A program made the translations under genes and the position numbers. 64,000 nt of DNA from Candidatus Sulfopaludibacter sp. SbA3. GTDB lineage: Bacteria; Pseudomonadota; Alphaproteobacteria; Caulobacterales; Hyphomonadaceae. The notes beneath the pieces were generated by a model. It had not been told where the DNA came from. It ran no database searches and worked only from the letters and a program-made list of their open reading frames with translations. The first letter of the stretch is position 1, and the number at the start of each line of letters is the position of its first letter. The stretch is from positions 124,001 to 188,000 of the forward strand of contig CAMDAC010000003.1 of NCBI GenBank assembly GCA_945888325.1, written 5' to 3'. This document shows positions 36,409 through 45,770 of this stretch, piece by piece.

Positions 36409-36956
36409 CAGCTGCCCCCCGGCGATTCGCCCGGGCGCCGGCCGAGATCAAACATCCCGTTGCCGAACGCGTAGATGAGGCCCGTCGTGATGAAGCTGGT
36501 CATCAAGGGCCAGGCACGGACCAGATGGTCAGAGGTGATGCTGGCAAAGCCCCAGACCAGCAGGAACGCGACCACCAGCAGCACGGCGGGGCCGACGACC
36601 GCGACCAGCGTGTCGCGCATGCCGTCCGTCTGGTCGGCGATGCCGGCGCTGAGGCCGTAGACGAGCAGGTTGATCATCGCAAAGCAGCCAAGTGGCGCGT
36701 TCGAGATGACGTCCTGCATCAGACCGAACATCACCAGCAGCAGCATCGGGCGCAGCGACAGGCCGGCCCGGCCCCAGCCGATGGCGCCCCAGAGCGCGGC
36801 AAAGGGCCAGGCGAGCGGAATGCCGAAGAAGGCTTTCGGCGTCATGCCCAGCACGCCGACAATCGCAATGATCGCAGCGCCGAAGATGAGACGCGGGCTC
36901 GGGCCGGACTGGCTCCAGAGGGTGCGCTTCTTGCGGTTGGCGGACGCGCTGGCCAT
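36408..36956 (-). CDS. mreD: Rod shape-determining protein MreD
   Basis: A 182-residue inner-membrane protein with about five hydrophobic segments; GLMQDVISNAPLGCFAMINLLVYG is the characteristic MreD region. A basic N-terminal tail (NRKKR) is cytoplasmic. It links MreC to the rest of the elongasome. It begins 3 bases after the mreC stop and its last base is shared with the PBP2 start. Confidence 0.92.
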   Translation of the reverse strand: MASASANRKKRTLWSQSGPSPRLIFGAAIIAIVGVLGMTPKAFFGIPLAWPFAALWGAIGWGRAGLSLRPMLLLVMFGLMQDVISNAPLGCFAMINLLVYGLSAGIADQTDGMRDTLVAVVGPAVLLVVAFLLVWGFASITSDHLVRAWPLMTSFITTGLIYAFGNGMFDLGRRPGESPGGS

Positions 36957-36959
36957 AGC

Positions 36960-37943
36960 CTATTCGCCTCCCTGTACCGGCGTTTCCGGCAGGCGGATCA
37001 CCGGCGGGTCGGTTTCCGGTGTCACCACCGCCGCTGTAACGGGCTCGGTCACCACCGGCCGGGCCGGCGCCGGTCGCGCGGCGGGTGCGGGCTTCGCCGT
37101 CTCCACCGGGGGAACAACAATTTCCGGCACCTCAGACTCGGGCAAGGGTTCGACAATCTCGGGCGGCGCAATCATCCTGACATAGCCGCTGGCATGATCG
37201 CGCATCGCCAGTTTGACCAGCCATTCGGAGCCCTGCTTCGTCACCGTGCCGGCCACCAGGCCGCGCGGGAACGCGCCGCCTTCACCGGAGCTGAGCACGC
37301 GCTCGCCTTCAATGAAATCAGACGCTTCCGGCAGGTCCTTCAGAACGCCGCGGTCGCGGTCCTTGCCCTGCATGATGGCGCGCACGCCGCTGACTTCGCC
37401 GAGCACCGGCAACTGGCTCTGGTAGTTGGAGACCAGCAGGATGCGCGACGACCGGTCGCCGAGCTGGATGACGCGCCCGACCAGGCCGCCCTCGTTCAGC
37501 GCGACCGCGCCGGGCACGACGCCTTGCAGGCTGCCGGCATTGGCGAGCACTGTCTGGGCGAACGGGCCGTCCACCACGGTGGTGACGCGGGCGGTCACGC
37601 CTTTCTCGGGCGGCTCACCCATCAGGTTGAGAATGTTCTCGTAAGCTTCCATCCGCTCCGCCATCGAAATGGCCGCGGCCTTGTAGCGCGCGAGATCGCG
37701 CACTTCGTTTTCAAGTTCCTTGATGCGGTGTTCGCGGCCGGCCTGCCCGCTGATCTGCGCCCAGAGGCTCGTATCGGCCGGCGCGCCGATGCGGTCGCTG
37801 ATCGTGGTGCGGGCGGGCACGAAGAAATTGCTGATCTGCGGCGCCGACTGCGCCACGATCAGCGCCAGCGCACCAAAGATCAGGATGCCCAGCGTGACCC
37901 GCCGTGCGCCTGATTTCTGACTGGAACGGCCGGAACGTGCCAT
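36960..37943 (-). CDS. mreC: Rod shape-determining protein MreC
   Basis: A 327-residue bitopic protein: one transmembrane helix near residues 20-36, a periplasmic coiled coil (IKELENEVRDLARYKAA), and the beta-rich MreC core with RVTTVVDGPFAQTVLANAG and VVPGAVALNEGGLVGRV. The C-terminus carries a long proline/alanine/valine tail that is not part of the core and is probably disordered. MreC activates PBP2 in the periplasm. It lies 28 bases downstream of mreB. Confidence 0.94.
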   Translation of the reverse strand: MARSGRSSQKSGARRVTLGILIFGALALIVAQSAPQISNFFVPARTTISDRIGAPADTSLWAQISGQAGREHRIKELENEVRDLARYKAAAISMAERMEAYENILNLMGEPPEKGVTARVTTVVDGPFAQTVLANAGSLQGVVPGAVALNEGGLVGRVIQLGDRSSRILLVSNYQSQLPVLGEVSGVRAIMQGKDRDRGVLKDLPEASDFIEGERVLSSGEGGAFPRGLVAGTVTKQGSEWLVKLAMRDHASGYVRMIAPPEIVEPLPESEVPEIVVPPVETAKPAPAARPAPARPVVTEPVTAAVVTPETDPPVIRLPETPVQGGE

Positions 37944-37971
37944 GCCTCAGGCTCCCTGCAATGCCCGTGAA

Positions 37972-39135
<1,164 letters not shown>

Positions 39136-39142
39136 TTAAATG

Positions 39143-39155
39143 GAACGTTTCGTTC
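39143..39155. promoter_or_regulatory. GAACG-N3-CGTTC dyad, copy 1
   Basis: GAACGTTTCGTTC is a perfect dyad with 5-base arms, 125 bases upstream of mreB. It is one of three copies in this region. Confidence 0.5.
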
Positions 39156-39223
39156 AATCTCGCGGAATCCCCTACCGCATCGGCGCATCACGCCCAGGAC
39201 GCCTGTCTCCACAGGGCATTGAT

Positions 39224-39238
39224 GGAACGAATCGTTCC
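39224..39238. promoter_or_regulatory. GAACG-N3-CGTTC dyad, copy 2
   Basis: GGAACGAATCGTTCC is the most symmetric copy, with 7-base arms around a central A. It contains a GANTC motif, the CcrM methylation site in Caulobacterales, so methylation could affect binding. Centre is 82 bases from copy 1. Confidence 0.55.
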
Positions 39239-39331
39239 GATTTAGTTAACAGAATAGGGGTCGACGTTAACGCTTTGGGACCCGGCGTTCACACCGTCGG
39301 GCCGGCCTGAGTCGCAAGGTGAGCGCGAAAT

Positions 39332-39344
39332 GAACGGGTCGTTC
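39332..39344. promoter_or_regulatory. GAACG-N3-CGTTC dyad, copy 3
   Basis: GAACGGGTCGTTC, with 5-base arms, lies 107 bases beyond copy 2. Like copy 2 it is followed by GGATTT or CGATTT, suggesting a conserved extended motif. Confidence 0.5.
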
Positions 39345-39379
39345 GGATTTGGTTGAGGCGGACGCGCCTAGTCTTTACC

Positions 39380-39485
39380 TGCAACGCCGGGCCAGACATG
39401 CCGCTGCACCTCCGCCTCCCCGGAGCTGGCGCCGGACCGGCCACCCTCCCCCCCTCAGGCGGGTCCGTAGTTTCCCGGCGTTGCA
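39380..39485. repeat. Long-range 12-base inverted repeat downstream of uvrD
   Basis: TGCAACGCCGGG (39380-39391) and its exact reverse complement (39474-39485) bracket 82 GC-rich bases with further small dyads. The element lies just beyond the uvrD stop and could fold in the uvrD 3' end or be an independent structured RNA. No terminator T tract is apparent. Confidence 0.4.
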
Positions 39486-39498
39486 ATCTTCCCGGCGG

Positions 39499-41835
39499 TC
39501 AGGCGGCGGTGACGAAGGTCGCGATGACCTTCTTGCGGCCCGTCTTGTCGAAATCGACCGTCAGCTTGTTGCCTTCGCTGAAGGCGACCTTGCCGTAGCC
39601 GAACTTGTCATGGAACACGCGCGCGCCCGCCGGGAACGAGTCCGGACCGGACGCGGTGGCGTTCAGGCCGGAGGCCTCGCGCGGCGGGGCGCCGGAGGGC
39701 CGCGTGGCATTCTCCTTGAGGCGTTTCCAGCCGGGGCTTTCATAGTTCGAGCGCTCGCCAAGGTCCTCGACCGTGCCGACAAAGGCCGATTCCGCCCCCG
39801 GTATACCGGAGTAACCGGTTTCCGAGACCGCATCGACATGCTCATGCGGCAACTCGTCGATAAACCGGCTCGGCATCACCGATTGCCAGCGGCCGTAGAT
39901 CTGGCGGTTGGCGACGAAGGAAATGTAGCAGCGCGCGCGTGCCCGGGTGATCCCGACATAGGCAAGGCGCCGCTCCTCCTCGAGGCCGCGCATCCCGCTC
40001 TCGTCGAGCGACCGCCGCGAGGGGAACACTTCTTCTTCCCAGCCAGGCAGGAACACGACCGGCCATTCAAGACCCTTGGCCCCGTGCAGCGTCAGGATCT
40101 GGACCTGGTCATCGCTGCCCGCGCCGGAGGCAGCGTCCATCACCAGTTCGACGTGCTCGAGGAAACCCGCGAGGGAATCAAACTCGCCCATGGCGCGGAC
40201 GAGTTCCTTGAGGTTGTCGAGCCGGCCCTGCGCCTGCGGGCTGCGGTCCTTCTGCAGCATGTCGGTATAGCCGGACTCCTCGAGGATCATCTCGGCGAGC
40301 TCGGTATGCGGCATGCCGCCGTTCAGCTTGTCGCGCCACATATTGATCTGGTCGATGAACACGGTCAGCCCGCGCTTCGCCCCGCCTTTGATCTCGTCGG
40401 TCTGCAGCACCATGGGCGTCAGCGTATAGAGACTGCGCCCGTCGGCCCGCGCATAGGATTGCAGCTTGGCGAGGGTCGTGTCCCCCACCCCGCGCTTCGG
40501 CTCGTTGACCACCCGCTCGAAGGCGAGGTCATCGTCCGGCGAGCGCACGAGGCGCAGGTAGGCCATGGCATCGCGGATCTCGGCGCGCTCGAAGAAGCGC
40601 GGGCCGCCGATCACCCGGTACGGGATGCCGAGCAGGATGAACCGCTCCTCGAACGACCGCATCTGCCAGGACGCGCGCACCAGCACGGCGCACTGGTCAT
40701 GCCTCCCGCCGCCGCGCACCCAGGCCTCGATATCGTCCGCGATCAGACGGCTCTCCGCCTCGCCATCCCAGAGACCGCGCACCTTCACCTTCGGCGCATC
40801 GATGTCGCTGGCCGCCGCACTGTCATCGCCGACGAACAGCGTCTTGCCAAGGCGTCCCTTGTTGTGGGCGATCACCGAGGAAGCGGCTGCAAGTATATGT
40901 TTTGTCGAGCGATAATTGCGCTCGAGCCTGACCACTTTGGCGCCCGGAAAGTCGTTCTCGAAGCGCAGGATATTGTCCACTTCGGCGCCGCGCCAGCCAT
41001 AGATCGACTGGTCGTCATCGCCCACGCAGCAGATGTTCTTCGAGCCCTGCGCGAGCAGGCGCAGCCAGAGATACTGCGCGACGTTCGTGTCCTGATACTC
41101 GTCGACCAGGATGTAGCGGAACTTCGAATGAAAATCCCGAAGCAGATCAGGGTTCTGCTGGAAGATCGTGATGTTGTGGATCAGCAGGTCGCCGAAGTCA
41201 CAGGCGTTCAGAACCTTCAGCCGTGCCTGGTAGATCTCGTAGCACTTGATGCCCTTGCCGTTGCCGAACAGCTCCGTCTCGTCGCCCGGCACCCTGTCGG
41301 GCGTCAGCGCGCGGTTCTTCCAGCCATCGATCAGGCCGGCGAGGTTGCGCGGGGTCCAGCGCTTGGGGTCGAGGTTCTCGGCCTGGACGATCTGCTTGCA
41401 CAGGCGCACCTGGTCATCGGTGTCGAGGATCGTGAAGGTCGACTTGAGGCCGACCAGTTCGGCATGCCGCCGCAGGATCTGCGCCGAGATCGAGTGGAAG
41501 GTGCCGAGCCAGCGCAGGCCCTCGCCCGCCTCGCCGAGCAGGGCGAGCGCCCGCTCGCGCATCTCCCGCGCCGCCTTGTTGGTGAAGGTCACCGTCAGTG
41601 TCTGCGAGGGGTAAGCCAGCCGCGTCGCCACGATATGGGCGAGGCGCGCCGTCAGCACCCGCGTCTTGCCGGTGCCTGCGCCCGCCAGCACCAACAGCGG
41701 GCCTTCGGTGTACAGCACGGCTTCGCGCTGTTCGGGGTTCAGCCCCTTCAGATAGGCCGCGCCCTCCGCCACCGGCTGGGGCGGACGCGCAGAGGCCATC
41801 TGGCTGATCGGGAGACGATTCGGATTGGAACTCAT
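39499..41835 (-). CDS. uvrD: ATP-dependent DNA helicase, UvrD/PcrA family
   Basis: A 778-residue superfamily 1 helicase with the full motif set: LNPEQREAV (Q motif), AGAGTGKT (Walker A, 51-58), TFTNKAAREM, DEYQDTN (Walker B), GDDDQSIYGWRGA, NYRST, LTLHGAKGLEWP and ERRLAYVGITRA. The C-terminal VFHDKFGYGKVAF is the PcrA/UvrD RNA-polymerase-interacting type domain. It unwinds DNA in nucleotide excision and mismatch repair. I call it uvrD; pcrA is the equivalent name. No LexA-type box is visible upstream. Confidence 0.94.
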   Translation of the reverse strand: MSSNPNRLPISQMASARPPQPVAEGAAYLKGLNPEQREAVLYTEGPLLVLAGAGTGKTRVLTARLAHIVATRLAYPSQTLTVTFTNKAAREMRERALALLGEAGEGLRWLGTFHSISAQILRRHAELVGLKSTFTILDTDDQVRLCKQIVQAENLDPKRWTPRNLAGLIDGWKNRALTPDRVPGDETELFGNGKGIKCYEIYQARLKVLNACDFGDLLIHNITIFQQNPDLLRDFHSKFRYILVDEYQDTNVAQYLWLRLLAQGSKNICCVGDDDQSIYGWRGAEVDNILRFENDFPGAKVVRLERNYRSTKHILAAASSVIAHNKGRLGKTLFVGDDSAAASDIDAPKVKVRGLWDGEAESRLIADDIEAWVRGGGRHDQCAVLVRASWQMRSFEERFILLGIPYRVIGGPRFFERAEIRDAMAYLRLVRSPDDDLAFERVVNEPKRGVGDTTLAKLQSYARADGRSLYTLTPMVLQTDEIKGGAKRGLTVFIDQINMWRDKLNGGMPHTELAEMILEESGYTDMLQKDRSPQAQGRLDNLKELVRAMGEFDSLAGFLEHVELVMDAASGAGSDDQVQILTLHGAKGLEWPVVFLPGWEEEVFPSRRSLDESGMRGLEEERRLAYVGITRARARCYISFVANRQIYGRWQSVMPSRFIDELPHEHVDAVSETGYSGIPGAESAFVGTVEDLGERSNYESPGWKRLKENATRPSGAPPREASGLNATASGPDSFPAGARVFHDKFGYGKVAFSEGNKLTVDFDKTGRKKVIATFVTAA

Positions 41836-41934
41836 CGGGAACGTATAGCAGCCGCCTGCGGGGCGCGTTACCCCCTACCTGCTTGGAACCGGCAAGGTCC
41901 TCCGGCATATTGGCCGCTCGGCCGGGAGGACGCC

Positions 41935-42501
41935 ATGAAGGCCCGCGCGATACGGCGACCAGATGAAACGGATCAAGGAGGCCTGCGCGAAAGCATGACC
42001 GAGAAACTCAATCCCGTCGCCCGCGTGCCCGAGCTCGAACTCACCCCTTTCGAACACGGCACCGCCTACCGGTCCGCCGATGCCGGCATCGCCGAGCGCA
42101 TCGGCCTGACGCAGCTGGGCGCCGTCTACAGCGAAGTGCCGCCCGGAAAATCCGGCTGCGCCTTCCACGTGCATCACGTGGAGGAGGAAATGTTCGTCAT
42201 CCTCGAAGGCGAAGGCGTCTACCGGTTCGGTCCAGACAGCTACCCCGTCAAGGCAGGCGACGTGCTCGGCGCGCCGCGCGGCGGTCCGGAATATGCGCAC
42301 AAGCTGACGAACACCGGCACGGGGCCGCTGAAATATCTCAGCATCTCGACGCAGGCCGACACCGAAATCTGCGAGTATCCCGACAGCGGAACATTCCAGG
42401 CCAGCACCCGCAAGTCCGGCGCCAGGAACAGCCACTTCAAGTTCGCCGGCCGCGTGGAAAGCCGCGTGGACTATTGGGACGGAGAAGAGTCCGCCGACTG
42501 A
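41935..42501 (+). CDS. Cupin domain protein
   Basis: A 188-residue protein with one central cupin barrel. The metal-binding motif is CAFHVHHVEEEMFVILEGEG, followed by PVKAGDVLGAPRGGPEYAHKL. The C-terminal SHFKFAGRVESRVDYWDGE is common in a subclass of small cupins of unknown substrate. GGGAGG lies 5 bases before ATG 41935; homologues may instead begin at ATG 41995 (MTEKLNPVARVP). No operon partner: it lies divergent from uvrD and convergent with the DUF3833 gene. Confidence 0.85.
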   Translation: MKARAIRRPDETDQGGLRESMTEKLNPVARVPELELTPFEHGTAYRSADAGIAERIGLTQLGAVYSEVPPGKSGCAFHVHHVEEEMFVILEGEGVYRFGPDSYPVKAGDVLGAPRGGPEYAHKLTNTGTGPLKYLSISTQADTEICEYPDSGTFQASTRKSGARNSHFKFAGRVESRVDYWDGEESAD

Positions 42502-42504
42502 CGC

Positions 42505-43044
42505 CTACTTCTTGTTGAACGCGATCGTGACCTGTCCGATCTCGATGCCATAACGGGTGACATAGGCGCGGTTGATCAGCACGCCGTCCTGCATCAGGAA
42601 CATCCAGTCATTGAAGCCGACATTCCACACACTGTCGCCGACCTTCAGGTCGACCTTGTATTTCCAGTTGAACGCATTGCCGCTCACCTGCCCCACCGCC
42701 GGCACCGGCACATCGCCCGCCGTGCCGCGGTACTGGCCATTGCCGAGAATGTCGATTTCCCAGACGCGCGTGTCACGCTCACCGTCATCATAGACGAACT
42801 TCTCGGTCAGCGTCAGGCGGTTGCCCTCCACCTCGCCGGTGATGTCCACCTTGAACTGGCGGCGCACCTTGCCGAACCGGTCCTCGAACAGGCCGTAGGC
42901 CGTCGTCTCGCCTTCGAAATACTCCTCCAGCACCAGCTGGCGCGGCGCGGCCTCGAACTGCTCGAGCGTGCTGCTGGACGCGCAGCCAGTTGCGGCCGTA
43001 GTGGCGATAAGCGCGGCCGCGGCGGCGATAGAGGATTTGTTCAT
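42505..43044 (-). CDS. DUF3833 family lipoprotein
   Basis: A 179-residue lipoprotein (lipobox TAATGC) with the DUF3833 core: LEEYFEGETTAYGLFEDRFGKVRRQF, LTEKFVYDDGERDTRVWEI and WNVGFNDWMFLMQDGVLINRAYVTRYG. The fold looks like a lipocalin-type beta barrel. Function of the family is not known; members are often near fatty acid or envelope genes. The gene is a single minus-strand unit. Confidence 0.88.
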   Translation of the reverse strand: MNKSSIAAAAALIATTAATGCASSSTLEQFEAAPRQLVLEEYFEGETTAYGLFEDRFGKVRRQFKVDITGEVEGNRLTLTEKFVYDDGERDTRVWEIDILGNGQYRGTAGDVPVPAVGQVSGNAFNWKYKVDLKVGDSVWNVGFNDWMFLMQDGVLINRAYVTRYGIEIGQVTIAFNKK

Positions 43045-43120
43045 GAGTTAGGATCCGGTCTGCAGTCACACCCAAGGCATGATACGCAGGCCGGACCCGA
43101 ACGGATGCAAATGAACGGCG

Positions 43121-44227
43121 CTAGTAAAGCGTCGCGAGCGCCTTGCCGTCATAGTCGCGCAGGTCAGCGAAGCGGCCTTCTTTCACCTTCTTCGCCCATT
43201 CCGGGTCCTGAAGGACGGCGCGGCCGACGGCGACGAGGTCGAACTCGCCCTTGTCGAGGCGCGCTTCGAGGTCATCCAGCGAGCGCTGCGGGGCGCCTTC
43301 CCCGGCGAAGGATTTCTCGAAGTCGCCATTCAGGCCGACCGAGCCGACGGTGATCGTCGGCAGGCCCGTCAGCTTCTTCGCCCAGCCGGCGCCGTTGAGG
43401 CCGTTCGGCCCGTCGATCTCCGGGAATTCCGGCTCCCAGTAGCGGCGCTGCGAGACGTGCAGGCAGTCGACGCCCGCGTCCACGAACACCTTCAGGAAGG
43501 CTTCCAGCTCCTGCGGCGTCGGCGCGAGGCGTGCGGTATAGTCCTGCTGCTTCCATTGCGAATAGCGCAGGATGATCGGGAAATCCGGGCCGACTTTCTT
43601 GCGGATCTCGCGGATGATGTCGCCGCCAAAGCTGGCGCGCTCTGTCAGGCCGCCGCCATAGCGGTCGGAGCGCTTGTTCATCGCGTCCCAGAAGAACTGG
43701 TCGATCAGGTAGCCGTGTGCGCCGTGGATCTCCAGCGTGTCGAAGCCGAGGCGTTTGGCGTCGGCCGCGGCGTCGGCATAGGCGAGCACCATGTCGTCCA
43801 CCTCGGCGGTGGTCGGCTCGGGCAGCACCTGCTTGCCGGTATGGGTCAGGCCCGAGGGGCTGTCGGTCGGCGCGTCGGGATTGGGGCCCGTGCCCTGCTT
43901 GCGCACCATGCCCTGGTGCCAGATCTGCGGGGCGATCGCGCCGCCCTCGGCATGCACCTTCTCGACCACCCGGCCCCAGCCCTTCAGGGCATCGTCCTTG
44001 TAGAAGTTCGGCACATTCGGATCATTCGACGAGCCGCCCCGGCGCACGGTCGTGCCCTCGGTGACCAGCAGGCCGACATCGGCGGCGGCCCGGCGGGCAT
44101 AATAATCGGCCACATCCTCCCCCGGCACGCCGCCCGGCGAGCGCGAGCGGGTCATCGGCGCCATCACGACGCGGTTGCGAAGTTCGAGTTTGCCGAGCTT
44201 GAAGGGGGTGAACAGGGTGCGCGTCAT
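43121..44227 (-). CDS. NADH:flavin oxidoreductase, Old Yellow Enzyme family
   Basis: A 368-residue FMN enzyme reducing activated C=C bonds. TLFTPFKLGKLELRNRVVMAPMTRSRS is the OYE start, with EGTTV, APQIWHQG, GFDTLEIHGAHGYLIDQFFWD and RSDRYGGGLTERA as the substrate and flavin motifs. I moved the start to ATG 44227 (AAGGA upstream). The usual HxxN/HH pair reads HGAHGYL. Such reductases help break down enones and xenobiotics, fitting the nearby oxidative enzymes. Confidence 0.93.
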   Translation of the reverse strand: MTRTLFTPFKLGKLELRNRVVMAPMTRSRSPGGVPGEDVADYYARRAAADVGLLVTEGTTVRRGGSSNDPNVPNFYKDDALKGWGRVVEKVHAEGGAIAPQIWHQGMVRKQGTGPNPDAPTDSPSGLTHTGKQVLPEPTTAEVDDMVLAYADAAADAKRLGFDTLEIHGAHGYLIDQFFWDAMNKRSDRYGGGLTERASFGGDIIREIRKKVGPDFPIILRYSQWKQQDYTARLAPTPQELEAFLKVFVDAGVDCLHVSQRRYWEPEFPEIDGPNGLNGAGWAKKLTGLPTITVGSVGLNGDFEKSFAGEGAPQRSLDDLEARLDKGEFDLVAVGRAVLQDPEWAKKVKEGRFADLRDYDGKALATLY

Positions 44228-44342
44228 CGGGGTGTCCTTTTGGAAGCTGGCCGTGAAGTGGGACGCGGCGCGGACTTCGTCAACCATTGACGCCGCGCGG
44301 GAGTGTCGGCACGTCTAATCAGACGCTTCAGTGGGGGTAAAC

Positions 44343-45356
44343 ATGACGCGCTTTCTGGCTCCGGCTTTGGTCCTGGCCGGCTTTCTCGCGGCCTGCGCTA
44401 CGCCGGGCTATGACTATACCGCCCGGGCCGCGCCGAATTTCCCGGAAGCCCTCAATTACACCGACGTGTCGGCCGGCCGGTTCGATGGCCCTGCCGGCGA
44501 CATTGCCGGGCGCGAGTTTGACGCCCTGATCCGGTCTGCCGAGCTGGAAGGCCGCCCCTGGTTCGTGGTGCTCGAGGCCGACCAGCCGCAGGGCGTTTAT
44601 GAAGGCGGCGTGGCGGTGACCAGCTACCGCGGCGAGATCCGCCTCGAGTCGGAGCGCCGCTGCGCCGAGTATGACGGCCCATTCGACTGCGAACGCGAGA
44701 AGATCGTCGAGATGGAGTGCACCAAGGAAATCGTCGATGTGCAGGTCACGGCCAGCCTGATCGACCTGGCGGCGCGGCGCACCGTGTTCACCTCCGCCCA
44801 GGGCGGCACGACCGAGCGGGAAGACTGCTATGATGTCGCCGAATATCCGTATACGAACCAATCAACGGGCACGATCGGCTCGACCATCTTTGAAACCTAC
44901 GGCAATTATGAAGCGCCCTATGGCATGATCGCGGACGCCGTACCCGCCGCCGTCGCCCAGTTCCGGTTCGACATCGCGCCCTACATGGCCACCTTCCGCG
45001 CCGAGATCGTCACCAAGCCGCTGGTTGGCGAGGAAGCCGGGGACGCGCGCTTCGCCGCCGCCGTGAGCGCCACAAAGCGCGGCGAATTCATCGGCGCGTG
45101 TGCGCAATGGGTGGAGCTGGCAGAGGCCTATCCGAACGCGCCGGGCATCCAGCACAACGCGGGCGCCTGCGCCGAAGCGCGGGGCGACCTTGCGACCGCG
45201 CACTCACAATACGCGCATGCCGCGGAACTCGCGAAGCAGATCCCGCTGCTGAAGGACAAGGACGCAAAGCCGATCTTCGATGCGCTGACGCGGGTCAATC
45301 AGGGGCGCTACGAAAACACGCTGATCGACCAGGCGAAGGATACCGGCGGCAGCTGA
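44343..45356 (+). CDS. Hypothetical lipoprotein with C-terminal repeat-like helices
   Basis: A 337-residue protein with lipobox FLAAC. The middle region (residues 60-160) alternates strands, has four cysteines (RRCAEY, FDCER, MECTK, EDCYD) and the phrase VDVQVTASLIDLAARRTVF, which resembles CsgG-like or other curli-type outer-membrane lipoproteins only loosely. The last 100 residues look like one or two tetratricopeptide-type hairpins (QWVELAEAYPNAPGIQHNAGACAEARGD). I start at ATG 44343 after GGGGG. Function unknown. Confidence 0.72.
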   Translation: MTRFLAPALVLAGFLAACATPGYDYTARAAPNFPEALNYTDVSAGRFDGPAGDIAGREFDALIRSAELEGRPWFVVLEADQPQGVYEGGVAVTSYRGEIRLESERRCAEYDGPFDCEREKIVEMECTKEIVDVQVTASLIDLAARRTVFTSAQGGTTEREDCYDVAEYPYTNQSTGTIGSTIFETYGNYEAPYGMIADAVPAAVAQFRFDIAPYMATFRAEIVTKPLVGEEAGDARFAAAVSATKRGEFIGACAQWVELAEAYPNAPGIQHNAGACAEARGDLATAHSQYAHAAELAKQIPLLKDKDAKPIFDALTRVNQGRYENTLIDQAKDTGGS

Positions 45357-45366
45357 AAACCGGGGC

Positions 45367-45492
45367 TCAGCCCTGGAACACACCGATGAGGGGAAGGCCG
45401 GCGGCGCTGGCTTCAGCGGCGATGCCCCAGAGGATGCCGGCCGCAAAGGCCACGGCGCTGAACACGGTTTTGTGGAAAATGTTCTTCGCCAA
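45367..45492 (-). CDS. Possible small hydrophobic protein (41 aa)
   Basis: A short ORF not in the ORF track reads LAKNIFHKTVFSAVAFAAGI and continues as one hydrophobic segment, ending LPLIGVFQG. GGGAG lies 8 bases before a TTG start; a GTG at 45501 is an alternative. A basic start followed by a single membrane helix or signal peptide is typical of small membrane proteins. The evidence is composition and ribosome site only. Confidence 0.35.
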   Translation of the reverse strand: MAKNIFHKTVFSAVAFAAGILWGIAAEASAAGLPLIGVFQG

Positions 45493-45563
45493 GTTCCGCA
45501 CTCCCACGCTGACACAACTCAGCCGATGACGTGCAAAGCGGGGGCCGTCTTGTCAACGCTTTT

Positions 45564-45770
45564 TTAACCGTCTTTTGGATCGTGTTTTGATTCTGGCATC
45601 TCGCGGCGATGGCCTTCGGTCAGCTTCGCCTGCTTTTCGGCCTTTGCGGCCTCCAGTTTCTTCTCGGCTTTCGTGCGGCCAAACTTCGCGCGGTTTTCTT
45701 TCGCGCGCTGCTCGGCATCTGCTTTTTCCTTCGCCTTGCGGGCCTTGTTGAGATTGATGGGCGTGGTCAT
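45564..45770 (-). CDS. DUF4169 family protein
   Basis: A 68-residue, highly charged protein beginning MTTPINLNKARKAKEKADAE, with AKENRAKFGRTKAEKK, the core of the alphaproteobacterial DUF4169 family. It is predicted to be mostly helical and lysine-rich; function is unknown. The ATG overlaps the stop of the GNAT gene (ATGA), so the two are co-translated. Confidence 0.88.
   Translation of the reverse strand: MTTPINLNKARKAKEKADAEQRAKENRAKFGRTKAEKKLEAAKAEKQAKLTEGHRREMPESKHDPKDG

Noticed and set aside
39349-42501. 1050-codon plus-strand ORF
   Set aside because: It is antisense to the uvrD helicase, whose motifs are complete, and only its end is the real cupin gene. Long antisense ORFs are expected in high-GC DNA.
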